Shown: piece by piece, positions 1 through 8,918 of the stretch
Position numbering within the stretch: position 1 is the stretch's first letter
Layout: every line of letters begins with the position of its first letter
From: Myxosarcina sp. GI1
Lineage (GTDB): Bacteria > Cyanobacteriota > Cyanobacteriia > Cyanobacteriales > Xenococcaceae
Direction: 5' to 3'
Assembly: GCF_000756305.1 (NCBI RefSeq)
Contig: NZ_JRFE01000014.1
Span: 399,005 to 463,004, forward strand
DNA length: 64,000 nucleotides
Notes under the pieces: generated by a model
What the model saw: the letters and a program-made list of their open reading frames with translations, nothing else
Database searches by the model: none
What the model was told of the DNA's origin: nothing
Translations under genes and position numbers: made by a program

Positions 1-709
1 CCATGATTATCAATGGCTTGGGCATGATTAGCTCTCCATTATATCTGTTCCCAAAATTCTTTGAGGGTAAAGCTACAGAACATTTACTGGGGGAAGGAAT
101 ATTACCAGAACATCTTAATGACGATATGATGTGAAACTAATTCCACATTTTAGTCACGGCAAATCTGGTAGACCCCCTCAAAATCAACTCCCAACTCAGG
201 TTCATTACCAAATTGATGCTAGTTTGATTCCTAATCTAAATGCTATTGCTCTAGAAGAACGAAAAGCAGGAAGATTTATTCTGGCAACTAATGTCTTGGA
301 CAAACATCAGTTGAGCAATGACCAATTGTTGATTGAGTATAAAGCACAACAATCTACTGAGCGAGGTTTTCGATTTCTCAAAGAGCCTTTGTTCTTTACC
401 AGTAGTGTTTTTCTTAAATCCCCAAAACGGATTGCTGCTTTGGCAATAGTTATGGGCTTATCTCTTTTAGTTTATAGTCTGGGTCAACGTGCTTTACGAC
501 TAGCTTTGGCAACCGCAGGGCAAACTATTCCTAATCAGTTGGGCAAACCGACTACTTCCCCTACTCTACGTTGGGTTTTTCAATGCTTTATGTCGGTTCA
601 TCTTGTTTCCTTCGGTGGAGTCAAACAAATTAGTAATCTTACTAGTGAACGAAGTCACATTCTTCAGTTTTTTAATTCCTATTGTCGTCAATATTATCTG
701 CTCTCTTAA
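1..709 (+). pseudogene. IS1634-type transposase remnant
   Basis: Two pieces of one transposase family lie here. Positions 3-134 read MIINGLGMISSPLYLF and end in TGA; positions 131-709 continue in another frame (GTG as first codon) with the typical C-terminal block IEYKAQQSTERGFRFLKEP. Both pieces resemble the DDE transposases of the IS1634 group, which are roughly 550-600 residues long. Here only about 235 residues remain, so the middle part (most of the catalytic core) is deleted and the junction is frameshifted. The element may begin before the window. I saw no terminal inverted repeats. It is almost certainly inactive. The family call rests on the conserved FRFLKEP block and is fairly sure; the exact IS name is not known. 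Confidence 0.8.
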
Positions 710-780
710 ACTTTTCTGCGGAATGTCGGTTAAAATAAGTCTCACGTATTAGGTGCAACGCTCAATTTTTAACTCTACTG

Positions 781-1221
781 CTATTTACTGTGTTTTAAAG
801 CGTATTCTTTAAATCTTTCTAAATCTGCTTGTACCGTAGATTTGACAATATCGCCCAAAAACCAATTATCCATTAACCTGCCTAGAATGCCAGGGATTGC
901 ATAGGAAAAAGTCATTTTAACTATACTTTTGCCGTGGCGATCGTAAAAGCGAATCGCGCCTCGATTGGGCAAACCGTCTACTGATTCCCATTCAATTATT
1001 TGTTCGGGTACGACTTGCAGTATGCGAGATAGCCAAGTGAAGTTAAAACCACCCGAAGCCAATTTCCAGCGAGATAGTTCGGGATTGTCTTCTAAAATTG
1101 TCACCGAATCGATCCACTTCATCCAACGCGGCATTTGTTCTAAATCCGACCACATACCCCATACTTCCTCGATGGGAACGTCTACTTCTACTTGTACGGT
1201 ATGTTCTAACCAATCTGTCAT
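781..1221 (-). CDS. SRPBCC (START/cyclase-like) family protein
   Basis: A 146-residue single-domain protein without signal peptide or membrane segment. The N-terminus (VEVDVPIEEVWGMWSDLEQMPRWMKWI) is the characteristic opening of the SRPBCC/polyketide-cyclase-like fold, a helix-grip domain that binds hydrophobic ligands. It lies 58 bp downstream of zds on the same strand and is probably co-transcribed with it; linkage of such a gene to zds is, as I recall, common in cyanobacteria. A role in handling carotenoid or another lipid-like ligand is inference from context only. The ATG start lies right at the beginning of the conserved domain. Confidence 0.85.
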   Translation of the reverse strand: MTDWLEHTVQVEVDVPIEEVWGMWSDLEQMPRWMKWIDSVTILEDNPELSRWKLASGGFNFTWLSRILQVVPEQIIEWESVDGLPNRGAIRFYDRHGKSIVKMTFSYAIPGILGRLMDNWFLGDIVKSTVQADLERFKEYALKHSK

Positions 1222-1279
1222 GATTTTGTAAGGATGCGAGTTGAATGAAGCAAAGTTTTCTGAATCTTAACTTTAAATT

Positions 1280-2737
1280 TTAAACTGCTACGGGCTTAAG
1301 TTTCTCGGCGTTTTCTAAAATAGCTCTGGCAGCCTGTTTGCCCGAAAGAGTTGCCCCTTCCATACTGTCGATATAGTCTTGTTGGGTATAGCTACCAGCC
1401 AAGAAGAAGTTAGGAATGGGAGTTTTTTGAGCGGGACGATACAGATCCATGCCAGGGGCTTCGCGATATAAAGATTGGGCGAGTTTAACTACACTGTACC
1501 AGGTCATGTTCAATTCTTTAGAAGAGGGAAAGAGTTGACGTACCTGTTCCAGAACGTGATAAGCAATAGTCTCATTATTTTCTTTGATAAAAGGATCTCC
1601 TGGAGTCAAGACTAATTGAAGTAAAGAACCCTGTCCTGCCCTGTAGTAATCCCCTGGGCTAGCTAAAGCTAGATCGGCAAAACAAGAAAAATCGGCATCG
1701 GGAGTATAGAGTAAATTATCGATACCTGCGGCGGCAGCTAGCTGTTTTCTCTGACTAGCATCTTGTAGTTCTGTTACCCAACCATCAAAACGCAACTGTA
1801 CTGTAGCGACGGGGACGGCATCTAACTTGTAGATATTGTCAAATTCCGACCATTTGCGCCACTCTGGAGGTAAAACTTTCTTAATTCCGGGAACATCACA
1901 GGCAAAAACATAGGCATCTGCAGTAATTGTCTCTTCTGTTTCTCCGTCAGCAACAACTATACCCGTTACTTTGATAGTGTCTCCCAACTCATTAAATAAA
2001 ATTTTTCTTACGCGACGACGAGTATGAATCTTGGTGCCTCTAGCGGTTAGATATTCTACGATCGGCTTGTGTAAATATTCACTAGGAGAACCTTCTAGCA
2101 TCCGCAGAACTGAGGCTTCAGTTTTGGTAGCGAAAAACTGAAAAATGGTCAGCATACAGCGAGCGGAAATATTTTCTGTGTTGATAAAGCCCAAAGCATA
2201 AGCAATGGGATCCCACATTTTTCTCAAGCTACCATTGTTACCGCCATGAGAGCGAAACCAGTCGGCAAAGCTAACCGAATCTAAATCACGAATGGTTTTC
2301 ATCGCTCCTTCGGAGTCTAGCAAAGCTCTAACTATGGGGCTAGTTCCCAATGCTAAGGAATTAGCCATTTTATCTACCGCAGAAAGCTGAGAGGTGGTAA
2401 AAAAGGCTTTCAAACCGTTAAAAGGCGCACCTGTTAGAAAGCGAAAATCTAGTTCGCCAACTCTGCCTCCTTTATTGATAAAAGTATGAGTATGCTCTTT
2501 GAGACGCAAATTATCGATCGCCCCAACTTTTTTCATCAGTTCAAACAGATTGTAGTAGCAGCCAAAAAAGACGTGTAGCCCCATTTCTAAATGATTGCCG
2601 TCTTTGTCTATCCAGCTACCTACTTTGCCACCTACAAAAGGGCGCGATTCAAAAATTTCTACTTCAGCACCAGCATCAGCTAATTCAATAGCCGTGGTCA
2701 TTCCTGCTAGACCTGCACCTACGATTGCTACACGCAT
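1280..2737 (-). CDS. zds: 9,9'-di-cis-zeta-carotene desaturase
   Basis: A 485-residue FAD-dependent plant-type carotene desaturase (also called CrtQ). It introduces two double bonds into zeta-carotene, via neurosporene, on the way to lycopene. The Rossmann motif [11 protein letters not shown] lies at residues 3-13, followed by GGKVGSW and the [11 protein letters not shown] segment typical of ZDS and phytoene desaturase. The C-terminal FAD-binding block [18 protein letters not shown] is intact. Length agrees with the family. Its tail ends shortly before the SRPBCC gene. Upstream, between zds and the next gene, sits a hairpin-rich repeat element (2770-2917), so the native zds promoter region has been invaded by it or is provided by it. 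Confidence 0.96.
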   Translation of the reverse strand: MRVAIVGAGLAGMTTAIELADAGAEVEIFESRPFVGGKVGSWIDKDGNHLEMGLHVFFGCYYNLFELMKKVGAIDNLRLKEHTHTFINKGGRVGELDFRFLTGAPFNGLKAFFTTSQLSAVDKMANSLALGTSPIVRALLDSEGAMKTIRDLDSVSFADWFRSHGGNNGSLRKMWDPIAYALGFINTENISARCMLTIFQFFATKTEASVLRMLEGSPSEYLHKPIVEYLTARGTKIHTRRRVRKILFNELGDTIKVTGIVVADGETEETITADAYVFACDVPGIKKVLPPEWRKWSEFDNIYKLDAVPVATVQLRFDGWVTELQDASQRKQLAAAAGIDNLLYTPDADFSCFADLALASPGDYYRAGQGSLLQLVLTPGDPFIKENNETIAYHVLEQVRQLFPSSKELNMTWYSVVKLAQSLYREAPGMDLYRPAQKTPIPNFFLAGSYTQQDYIDSMEGATLSGKQAARAILENAEKLKPVAV

Positions 2738-2769
2738 TAAATTCGTTATCTATTACTTCAAGATTGGCG

Positions 2770-2917
2770 AAGTGAACCCCAGCCCTGTATCACAGCGCGT
2801 TCCCTTGCGTCTTACGCCGAACAGCCTCTGAAAGAGGCAAGCGACGCTTAGTCGCGTCTTTGGGCGTATCCGCCCTGTGGGTTGCTGCTCCGTTTTACGG
2901 CAGGGTACTATTCACTT
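2770..2917. repeat. MITE-like hairpin-rich element upstream of zds
   Basis: A 148-bp non-coding block bounded by imperfect inverted ends: AAGTGAA then CCCTG on the left (2770-2787) and CAGGG then TTCACTT on the right (2901-2917). Inside are consecutive perfect short hairpins: GCCTCT/AGAGGC (2824-2838), GACGC/GCGTC (2843-2858), GGGCG/CGCCC (2862-2875) and CCGT/ACGG (2890-2900). It contains no open frame. Terminal inversion plus stacked hairpins fits a miniature inverted-repeat element or a REP cluster. No clear target-site duplication was found. Confidence 0.6.
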
Positions 2918-2935
2918 TACATATTGTAATAGATA

Positions 2936-3718
2936 TTACTGCTCTTCTAATTTTTCTCGTCCAAAAGCTTTGAGTTTGTTATAAAAATCGGAAACATCTG
3001 GCATGGGTACAAACTGATGGATTGGGGTTTGCTCTGCTGCAAATCCATTCCAATCTGCTTGAAAAGGGATATTCATAGCGGGAACCAAATTTGAAGCTGA
3101 ATTAGATTGAATCCCATTATTTACGGACGATTCCGAACTCGATTCTAATGGTGTGTGCTGGGGACGAGTAGCTTTGCCAGTATCCGAAGGGCGATCGCTA
3201 GACTGAAGTTGCTGGGAAGAAACTTCTGGTTTTATGGTAGAAGATTTTTTAGCAGCAATGGTTTCTTCGGAAGATTGCTCTTGTACTAAAGGTTTTTTAA
3301 CTACACCGTTTTTAAGCTCTATATTTTCTTTCTCGATCGCCCGATTGAAGAATTTACTGCTATTGTTATCGCGTTTGTTGTTAGTAGAAGAGTCAGTTAT
3401 TGCTTCAGTTGAAATATCGGTTATGTCAATTAAATACGTAGGTAGCTTGCGACAAATTAAACGCTCGAATTCATGAGTAAAGTGAGTATTGGGAGTACCT
3501 ATACGCAACCAAACGCTTAAAATTTGTTCTATAGAAACTGCTTTATATCTCCCTAAATACAAAGCTTCAATAGTTGCCAAACGTATCCAGCTTGCGTGAT
3601 ATCTATCCAACCATTTTTGCAAAAAGCCTTCTATACTAGATTTTCCTAGATCGAAGGCATAGCTTCTAATTAAACTTGTCGTTTGTTCTAGTGCTAACTC
3701 TGTATTTAATTCTGTCAT
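2936..3718 (-). CDS. conserved hypothetical protein, disordered middle
   Basis: A 260-residue soluble protein that I do not recognise. Residues 1-105 look folded and alpha-helical, with the segments FLQKWLDRYHASWIRLATIEALYLGRYKAVS and ILSVWLRIGTPNTHFTHEFER. Residues about 110-215 are low-complexity, rich in S, N, T, K and E, and are probably disordered. A short ordered tail follows (FVPMPDVSDFYNKLKAF). There is no signal peptide or obvious catalytic motif. The folded N-terminus with a linker and a conserved-looking tail suggests an adaptor or interaction protein, but that is only inference. It starts with ATG and is separated from zds by the hairpin element. Confidence 0.7.
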   Translation of the reverse strand: MTELNTELALEQTTSLIRSYAFDLGKSSIEGFLQKWLDRYHASWIRLATIEALYLGRYKAVSIEQILSVWLRIGTPNTHFTHEFERLICRKLPTYLIDITDISTEAITDSSTNNKRDNNSSKFFNRAIEKENIELKNGVVKKPLVQEQSSEETIAAKKSSTIKPEVSSQQLQSSDRPSDTGKATRPQHTPLESSSESSVNNGIQSNSASNLVPAMNIPFQADWNGFAAEQTPIHQFVPMPDVSDFYNKLKAFGREKLEEQ

Positions 3719-4195
3719 CGACCTTTTAATGTCAAGAATATTAACTAAATTAGTAAATTAGTTACAAATGCCAATTAACTACTTTTTAGTTTGCAAATTA
3801 TCTCTACGTAGTTTTACTTAATTAATAATACTACATAAAAAACCATAGGTATCCAGCATACAACATACTCTAATTTTTTTTAAACCGCTATTAAATTAAA
3901 TCTATTTAACAATCTATGGTTTTTATAGTAAGCGTTCGCGAGAAGCAGACATGATATTAGGAATATCTAAAATTATAAATATTATAGTTGGCTATGCGAA
4001 CCAAGTTGGAAATTAGGAAACGTGTCCGAATTAAATTTCGCTCCGAATCATTACGAGCGGGTATTTTCAGATCTTTTGTTGCCGTCAGAATTTTCTCTAA
4101 CTCAATATAATTAAGGCAACTACAAACCATTTCTACAAAACAGATTTTTTATAGAAACTGGAACTGTCACAAATTAATTCAATTACCAAATTTAG
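3719..4195. other. intergenic spacer with a 13-bp inverted repeat
   Basis: An AT-rich spacer between divergent genes with no convincing gene. The arms ATAAAAA(A)CCATAG (3835-3848) and CTATGGTTTTTAT (3914-3926) are inverted and about 65 bp apart. A GC-richer patch (GCGTTCGCGAGAAGC) follows at 3933-3947 and resembles debris of dispersed cyanobacterial repeats. Promoters of both flanking genes must lie here but I cannot place them. Confidence 0.4.
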
Positions 4196-5518
4196 ATGCA
4201 AGATTTAGTTACTGACGCGATCGCACTTAAAGAAGCTTTGTTAGACTTTGTCTATGATGCTGAAGGAGAAATAGCAGTTGCTTTAGAAACCTATGCTGCC
4301 GAACATGGCAGTAAGGATAAGTATGACATCAAACAGCAAAATATAATCGTCGATACTTTTTTGACCGAAGGCAGAGTAAACGAAACAACTCCTCTAGAAC
4401 TTTTTATGGAGGAACGTAAAGATCTTAACGAAATCGACTGCGTCTTATTGGAACTATGGCAACGTAATTTTACTGGTTTGTTTGAAATTAAAGCAATTTC
4501 AACTACGCAACTAAAACTAATGAACTGGTTAACCGCTAAAGAATATCTTGTAGTGCCGCACTCTAGCATACCTACTGCCGAATCAGACCGCTGGCAACAG
4601 GGAGAAATTTTATTAACTCGTCTGGCACCGCTAACAGACGATTTTTGGTTCTTTTTTAGCGATCGCAGCGACAAGGGAAAATTGGGCAAGCCTAAGCTGG
4701 CGGTTGCTATAGGAGAATTTAGAACCAAATTTGGTAACCAGCTTTATGGCGACGCACCCGAACTACTAGCAGAGGCTTGGGATTCTGTAGCAGTGTACCA
4801 TCAAGAATTTATCGATTATTTTGGCAGCGATCGCTTAACTATGCCTGGAGAAGAACTCAATCAAAAATTGGGTGAATTGCAGAGTAAAATGAGCCAAAAA
4901 CGTCTGGAGGCGGCGGGAATTGATAGTTCTAAATCGATGCAGGAACTGATGCAGGAATCAGGTGCAGACGTGTCAGAAATTGAAGAGGCTGCGGATTTAT
5001 CGGGATCGGACACCGAAGCAGTTGCCAAAGTTTTAAAAAGTAAAAAAAAGCTGTCCTCAGTTATTCCTAAAATCGATCTGCCTCCAGAAATAAAAGCTGC
5101 CGAACTCGTGACGGTTTTTTCTCATCCCAAATGGGGGCAAATGTATTTGCCTAACTACCTCAAGCTAATAGATCTTTTAGATAAAGAAAGTCCAGAAACA
5201 GATATTACTTGTCAATACTTGGTTCGTAAATATCTTGAAGAACCTCAAACTAATTACTATATTTGGCAATTATTGGTAAAAGAACGGGGCAACAAACTAG
5301 AAAAAGTGCTGCAAACTGTTTTGAATAATCCCAATCTAAAGCTAGAAACAGACTTACCAGCAACACTGCAAAAATACGATAAACCACTGCATCCCGTGCT
5401 GCCCGATATTGCTAGTGTTCCCATACATTTAAATAATTTATTTGAAGAAGCCGTAGCGCAGGTACAAAAATCTAAATCGAAAAGCAAAAAGAAAAAGAAA
5501 AAGAAAGGTTTTTTGTAA
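4196..5518 (+). CDS. conserved hypothetical protein with Lys-rich tail
   Basis: A 440-residue soluble protein I cannot assign to a named family. The N-terminal half (residues 1-230) is acidic and helical and includes LLELWQRNFTGLFEIKAIS and the aromatic run DDFWFFFSDRSDKGKLG. The middle part (about 235-280) is helical with repeated EL and EE pairs. Residues 300-360 (AAELVTVFSHPKWGQMYLPNYLKLI) look like a second ordered region. The protein ends in a strongly basic run of K and S residues (about 427-440), which could bind nucleic acid or membrane. ATG start; no signal peptide. Likely cytoplasmic; function unknown. Confidence 0.75.
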   Translation: MQDLVTDAIALKEALLDFVYDAEGEIAVALETYAAEHGSKDKYDIKQQNIIVDTFLTEGRVNETTPLELFMEERKDLNEIDCVLLELWQRNFTGLFEIKAISTTQLKLMNWLTAKEYLVVPHSSIPTAESDRWQQGEILLTRLAPLTDDFWFFFSDRSDKGKLGKPKLAVAIGEFRTKFGNQLYGDAPELLAEAWDSVAVYHQEFIDYFGSDRLTMPGEELNQKLGELQSKMSQKRLEAAGIDSSKSMQELMQESGADVSEIEEAADLSGSDTEAVAKVLKSKKKLSSVIPKIDLPPEIKAAELVTVFSHPKWGQMYLPNYLKLIDLLDKESPETDITCQYLVRKYLEEPQTNYYIWQLLVKERGNKLEKVLQTVLNNPNLKLETDLPATLQKYDKPLHPVLPDIASVPIHLNNLFEEAVAQVQKSKSKSKKKKKKKGFL

Positions 5519-5584
5519 ATATAGCAGTAGACAGAAGAAATAAAATACCTCGAACTACTAAAAGCTTTATTTGTTATGTATTTT

Positions 5585-5625
5585 AGTTTTAACTTTCGAC
5601 TTTTAACTTTTGACTTTTGCTATAT
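5585..5625. repeat. short T-rich tandem repeat
   Basis: Degenerate 7-8 bp tandem repeats of the type TTTTAAC/TTTCGAC/TTTTGAC lie just downstream of the hypothetical gene. Such runs are scattered in cyanobacterial intergenic regions; no function is evident. Confidence 0.5.
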
Positions 5626-5660
5626 ATTGTTTGCAAGTGTCGGTCGAACTGCTTCTTAAT

Positions 5661-5696
5661 AGACAAAAAAACAGAGGCGGTTTGTCTTGCCTCTGT
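5661..5696 (-). terminator. rho-independent terminator of the GlsB-type gene
   Basis: The perfect 8-bp stem ACAGAGGC (5671-5678) / GCCTCTGT (5689-5696) is followed, when read on the minus strand, by a run of six T residues and TGTCT. It lies 65 bp beyond the stop of the small membrane protein gene on that strand. There is no T-run on the plus-strand side, so it serves the minus strand only. Confidence 0.8.
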
Positions 5697-5760
5697 CTGA
5701 ATCGTAATTACTTTTGTTAATTTACTAATGTTCAAAAAAACCTTTTAAAATAGTATGTCT

Positions 5761-6036
5761 TTAGGCAGAACGGCGAGTTACTAAACCCCAAATAAAGATG
5801 AGGATGATTGCACCGATAACTGCAAAAATAATACTAGGAATAGTTAAGGCACCTGCTGATGCTCCTGCCGCCGCTGACGATCCCAGTAGAGCAGAACCAA
5901 CCCAACCTCCAACTAAAGCACCGAGAATACCCAAAACGATAGTAGCAATAATGCCGCCACCTTGATGACCGGGGTAAATTAATTTTGCTAAAGCGCCAGC
6001 GATTAAACCTAAAACTATCCAGGCAATAATACCCAT
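5761..6036 (-). CDS. GlsB/YeaQ/YmgE family stress membrane protein
   Basis: A 91-residue, very hydrophobic protein of the GlsB/YeaQ/YmgE (transglycosylase-associated) family, which is often induced by stress. Three membrane segments are visible, at about residues 3-20, 27-52 and 63-87. The family features are the opening GIIAWIVLGLIAGALAK, the glycine-rich second helix (IVLGILGALVGGWVGSALLG) and the basic end RRSA. The start codon has a good Shine-Dalgarno (AGGAGA) seven or so bases upstream. It is monocistronic, with a clear terminator at 5661-5696. The molecular role of the family is not established. Confidence 0.92.
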   Translation of the reverse strand: MGIIAWIVLGLIAGALAKLIYPGHQGGGIIATIVLGILGALVGGWVGSALLGSSAAAGASAGALTIPSIIFAVIGAIILIFIWGLVTRRSA

Positions 6037-6459
6037 AATTTTTTCTCCTGTTTATATTTTTATACTGTTTTAGTATTGTGATATTTGAATTATTCAAGTA
6101 AGAATATCCATTTAGTAAGAATAATATCAGTAATTTCTCTAATTTTTATCTATCTTAATGAAGATCTACAATTCTATCGAATTATTGATTTAAATCTAGA
6201 AAAAAAATGTATGGGGCAGAGCTTTACAATAGCTTCGCATATTTTCTATTTTTTGAAACGGTTTTAGCTGATATAAATTTTAGCATTAAAAGACTCTAAA
6301 AGCTTCAAAACGTAACCTTAGTGTTTGTTTCTGCTATTGTAACTTTCTAATTAAATTTGTAAAGATTTAATATAGCAATTCTCGGTCAGATAAAGTGAAC
6401 TATTGTTTTTTGATTGTTAAAGATCGAAATGCATAGTTTAACTTTATTTCTTTTTCGAT
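6037..6459. other. AT-rich intergenic spacer
   Basis: About 420 bp, strongly AT-rich. A 60-codon open frame on the plus strand (6085-6267) has no ribosome site, hydrophobic low-complexity composition and no recognisable family, so I do not call it. I see no strong hairpin or repeat. Confidence 0.4.
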
Positions 6460-7257
6460 TTAGTGGCTTGCGGTTTTACAATCGCCACTAGAACATCTAG
6501 AACTAAACAACAGTTGAGCTTTGGTAAAAATTTCGCGAGCGAATTCGGGGTTACTTTGCATTTGCTCGAACAAAACTGTAATTTCTTCTGGCTTACTTTT
6601 AATAGTAAAACTCGTACCAGCATAAGTAATTTTAAAATTTTGCAGTCGAGCATTTTTAGTCTCTAGCCTGGTGTAATCATTATCGACTACTGCTTCGTTA
6701 GCAATAGTTTGAGCAGTGACATCAATTGTTTGTATCGGGTTTCGTTCTGCTACATTTACATTAGACTCGTTCGGTTCGCGATCGCTGCTTTTTTCATCAT
6801 CAATACATCGATAATGATTGACAATTAATTTTGCCAAAGAATATGTTATTTGCTCGCCATGACTGGCAAGCTGTAAAGCTCGATTTCTAGCTTCTTTTGG
6901 AGTTGAAGGAGCAGCCAGAATATAAAGTGCAGAAGTCGAAAAATTTAGATTGGTAAAATTTACGTCTTTAAATTGTTCGCTTACCTGCATGAATTTAGTT
7001 GCAGAAGACAAACTCCAGTTAAATTCTGCTTTCAGCCAACTTCCAAAGTTTCCGTGTTTGAGCTTTTCTTTTACTTCAGTTAGTTTTTGACCTATTGATA
7101 CTATGTCTTGTGCTGTTTGACGTATTAAACTTCTAATTTCTGAAGCTCGCTGTTCCACTGTAAGTTTAGTTTCACTATCGATATTTCCATAGTCAAACCT
7201 CTGTTGCTGGAATAAATTTTTTGAAGATAGTTTTGATAATGAGTGATTGGTAGCCAT
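6460..7257 (-). CDS. DUF3102 domain protein
   Basis: A 265-residue protein with a DUF3102 domain at about residues 30-135 (EIRSLIRQTAQDIVSIGQKL, then KLKHGNFGSWLKAEFNWS and SSATKFMQVSEQF). This family is found in proteins with DNA-binding or plasmid/phage contexts; its function is not established. The rest is polar and possibly disordered, followed by a predicted helical tail. I chose the ATG at 7257 over a TTG two codons upstream. The last residues (SRCSSGDCKTASH) look atypical, while an overlapping frame encodes VAIVKPQATKSKKK, so a late frameshift near 6500 is possible. No partner gene is adjacent. Confidence 0.8.
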   Translation of the reverse strand: MATNHSLSKLSSKNLFQQQRFDYGNIDSETKLTVEQRASEIRSLIRQTAQDIVSIGQKLTEVKEKLKHGNFGSWLKAEFNWSLSSATKFMQVSEQFKDVNFTNLNFSTSALYILAAPSTPKEARNRALQLASHGEQITYSLAKLIVNHYRCIDDEKSSDREPNESNVNVAERNPIQTIDVTAQTIANEAVVDNDYTRLETKNARLQNFKITYAGTSFTIKSKPEEITVLFEQMQSNPEFAREIFTKAQLLFSSRCSSGDCKTASH

Positions 7258-7637
7258 AGCCAATAAAGCGTGTAAAAATACATTTGCCTATTCTATTTAT
7301 AGCTATTGTAAGTTAATTGAAATAAAAATGTAATAATTTTTTGTATTATTACTTAAGTATAATAAATACAATCTGCCACAGTTGCCCAAACGATCGAAAA
7401 ATCGAGCATTACAGCATCAACAAGATTCACAAAATAGAAACAATTATATATTTACTACAAAGCAAAAAAACTCGCGAGCGATAAATAACTGATACCATTA
7501 AACGTAAATTGCAAGAAAAACAAACTTTATAATGAAGCGCAGAAGAGCAACCGAATTGGTTGAAAATTTAGCATGACGATCGAGGCAACCGACTGTAATG
7601 CGGTCGCCAATAGACAGAATAGATAAAAAGATAAGGA
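7258..7637. other. spacer with a stray AraC-like gene start
   Basis: About 380 bp, AT-rich. Positions 7573-7626 on the plus strand read MTIEATDCNAVANRQNR then stop. This closely matches the N-terminus of the neighbouring AraC gene (MIEATDRDAIDNKCREL), which lies in the opposite orientation. It is a decayed 5' fragment of a related regulator gene. I see nothing else. Confidence 0.5.
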
Positions 7638-8552
7638 CTAAGCTAATTTTAGCCTTTCGATGTCGCGAATTGGCGGCGCACCAAACATCCGAGAATATTC
7701 ACGGCTAAACTGCGAAGGACTTTCATAACCTACTTGATAGGCAGCGTTGGTGGCATCGGCGTTATCGGCAAGCATCAGGCGACGTGCTTCTAGTAGCCTC
7801 AATTGTTTTTGATATTGCAGCGGACTCATTGAGGTTACTTGCTTAAAGTGCCGATGAAATGAAGAAGGAGACATATTGGCTCGATCTGCTAACTCTTCAA
7901 TTCGCAGTGATTGAGCAAAATCGGACTTGATGAAGGCGATCGCCCTGGCAACGCGCTGCATATTACTTTCAGATGTGGCAATCTGGCGAACAGCTTCCCC
8001 TTGTTCCCCTGTTAACAGGCGGTAATAAATTTCGTGAATAATTAGCGGTGCTAAAAACGGAATGTCTTGAGGTGTATCTAGAAGCCTTGTAAGTCTGATA
8101 GCGCAATCGATTAACGGGGTATCGATATTATTAACACACCAGCCTCTAACCGAGTTTTCTTTTTTACTCTTTATAGGCTGAATTTGAGCAATGAGATCGC
8201 AAAGTTGAGTAGGGGACAAACTTAGCACTAATGCTAGATAGGGCTTGTCTGGCGTAGCCTCAATTATAAATCCTCTAGCGGGTAAATCTACCGAAACGAC
8301 TAGATATTGACCTGCACCATAATAATAAGTCTCTTCACCCAGCAATACTTTCTTTTTACCCCGAACGACAATTGCAAGAGCGGGTTTATACATGGTGCAT
8401 ATTGTCTTAGTAGCAGAATCACGCGCAAATTCTAGTTGCTCGATATCTGTTTGATGAAAACCATTTCCTTTACTTTCAGTGTGTCTGGTTATTAAAGTCC
8501 CTAGTTCCCTACATTTATTGTCAATCGCATCGCGATCGGTTGCCTCAATCAT
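7638..8552 (-). CDS. AraC family transcriptional regulator
   Basis: A 304-residue regulator. The N-terminal AraC_N-type domain (about residues 30-180) includes MYKPALAIVVRGKKKVLLGEETYYYGAGQYLVV, the usual opening of the cupin-like effector domain. The C-terminal part (about 205-300) holds two HTH motifs with LRIEELADRANMSPSSFHRHFKQ and the signature GYESPSQFSREYSRMFG. Such regulators usually control an adjacent, often divergent, dehydrogenase or reductase gene. Here the divergent neighbour is the first of four SDR genes, which fits well. I use the ATG at 8552; a GTG lies one codon further upstream. Confidence 0.93.
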   Translation of the reverse strand: MIEATDRDAIDNKCRELGTLITRHTESKGNGFHQTDIEQLEFARDSATKTICTMYKPALAIVVRGKKKVLLGEETYYYGAGQYLVVSVDLPARGFIIEATPDKPYLALVLSLSPTQLCDLIAQIQPIKSKKENSVRGWCVNNIDTPLIDCAIRLTRLLDTPQDIPFLAPLIIHEIYYRLLTGEQGEAVRQIATSESNMQRVARAIAFIKSDFAQSLRIEELADRANMSPSSFHRHFKQVTSMSPLQYQKQLRLLEARRLMLADNADATNAAYQVGYESPSQFSREYSRMFGAPPIRDIERLKLA

Positions 8553-8918
8553 CACGCAGAATTTTTAGCTAATTTGATTACCTTTCGGTGCTAATTATAG
8601 AAAATCTTTTGTTCGTACAATGTTCGACTTGAGAGATTTAGGCAACAATCTGCCAGTTTTGTGTATTTAAAAACTAGTTTTGCAAACATAAGATAAAGCC
8701 AGAACGAAAAAAATAAACGACCGAACGTTAGCGGCGGTAAGGTACGTTTTCGAGCAGTAGTTGGTTTCTAGCGATCGAGCATAGTCAAGTTATTATTCGT
8801 TTCCTACATGCTATTTTCGAGGCTAAACAATATGAAATACAAATTGCTTACTAATTATATTTTGAAAAACTAACGCTAACCCAAAGCAAGCTATACATCT
8901 ACAAAAATTCAAACTCAA
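8553..8918. promoter_or_regulatory. divergent control region, AraC regulator / SDR run
   Basis: A 366-bp spacer between divergently transcribed genes. The direct half-repeat GTTCGTACAATGTTCGAC (about 8609-8628) is the kind of spaced repeat an AraC dimer could bind, but this is only a suggestion. No clear -10/-35 pair could be picked. No gene is present. Confidence 0.35.

Noticed and set aside
3994..4110. Short basic plus-strand frame (MRTKLEIRKRVRIKFRSESLRAG-like) upstream of the 440-residue gene
   Set aside because: About 38 codons, no family, no ribosome site; likely chance.
6085..6267. 60-codon plus-strand frame in the spacer between the GlsB-type and DUF3102 genes
   Set aside because: No ribosome site, low-complexity hydrophobic content and no family match.
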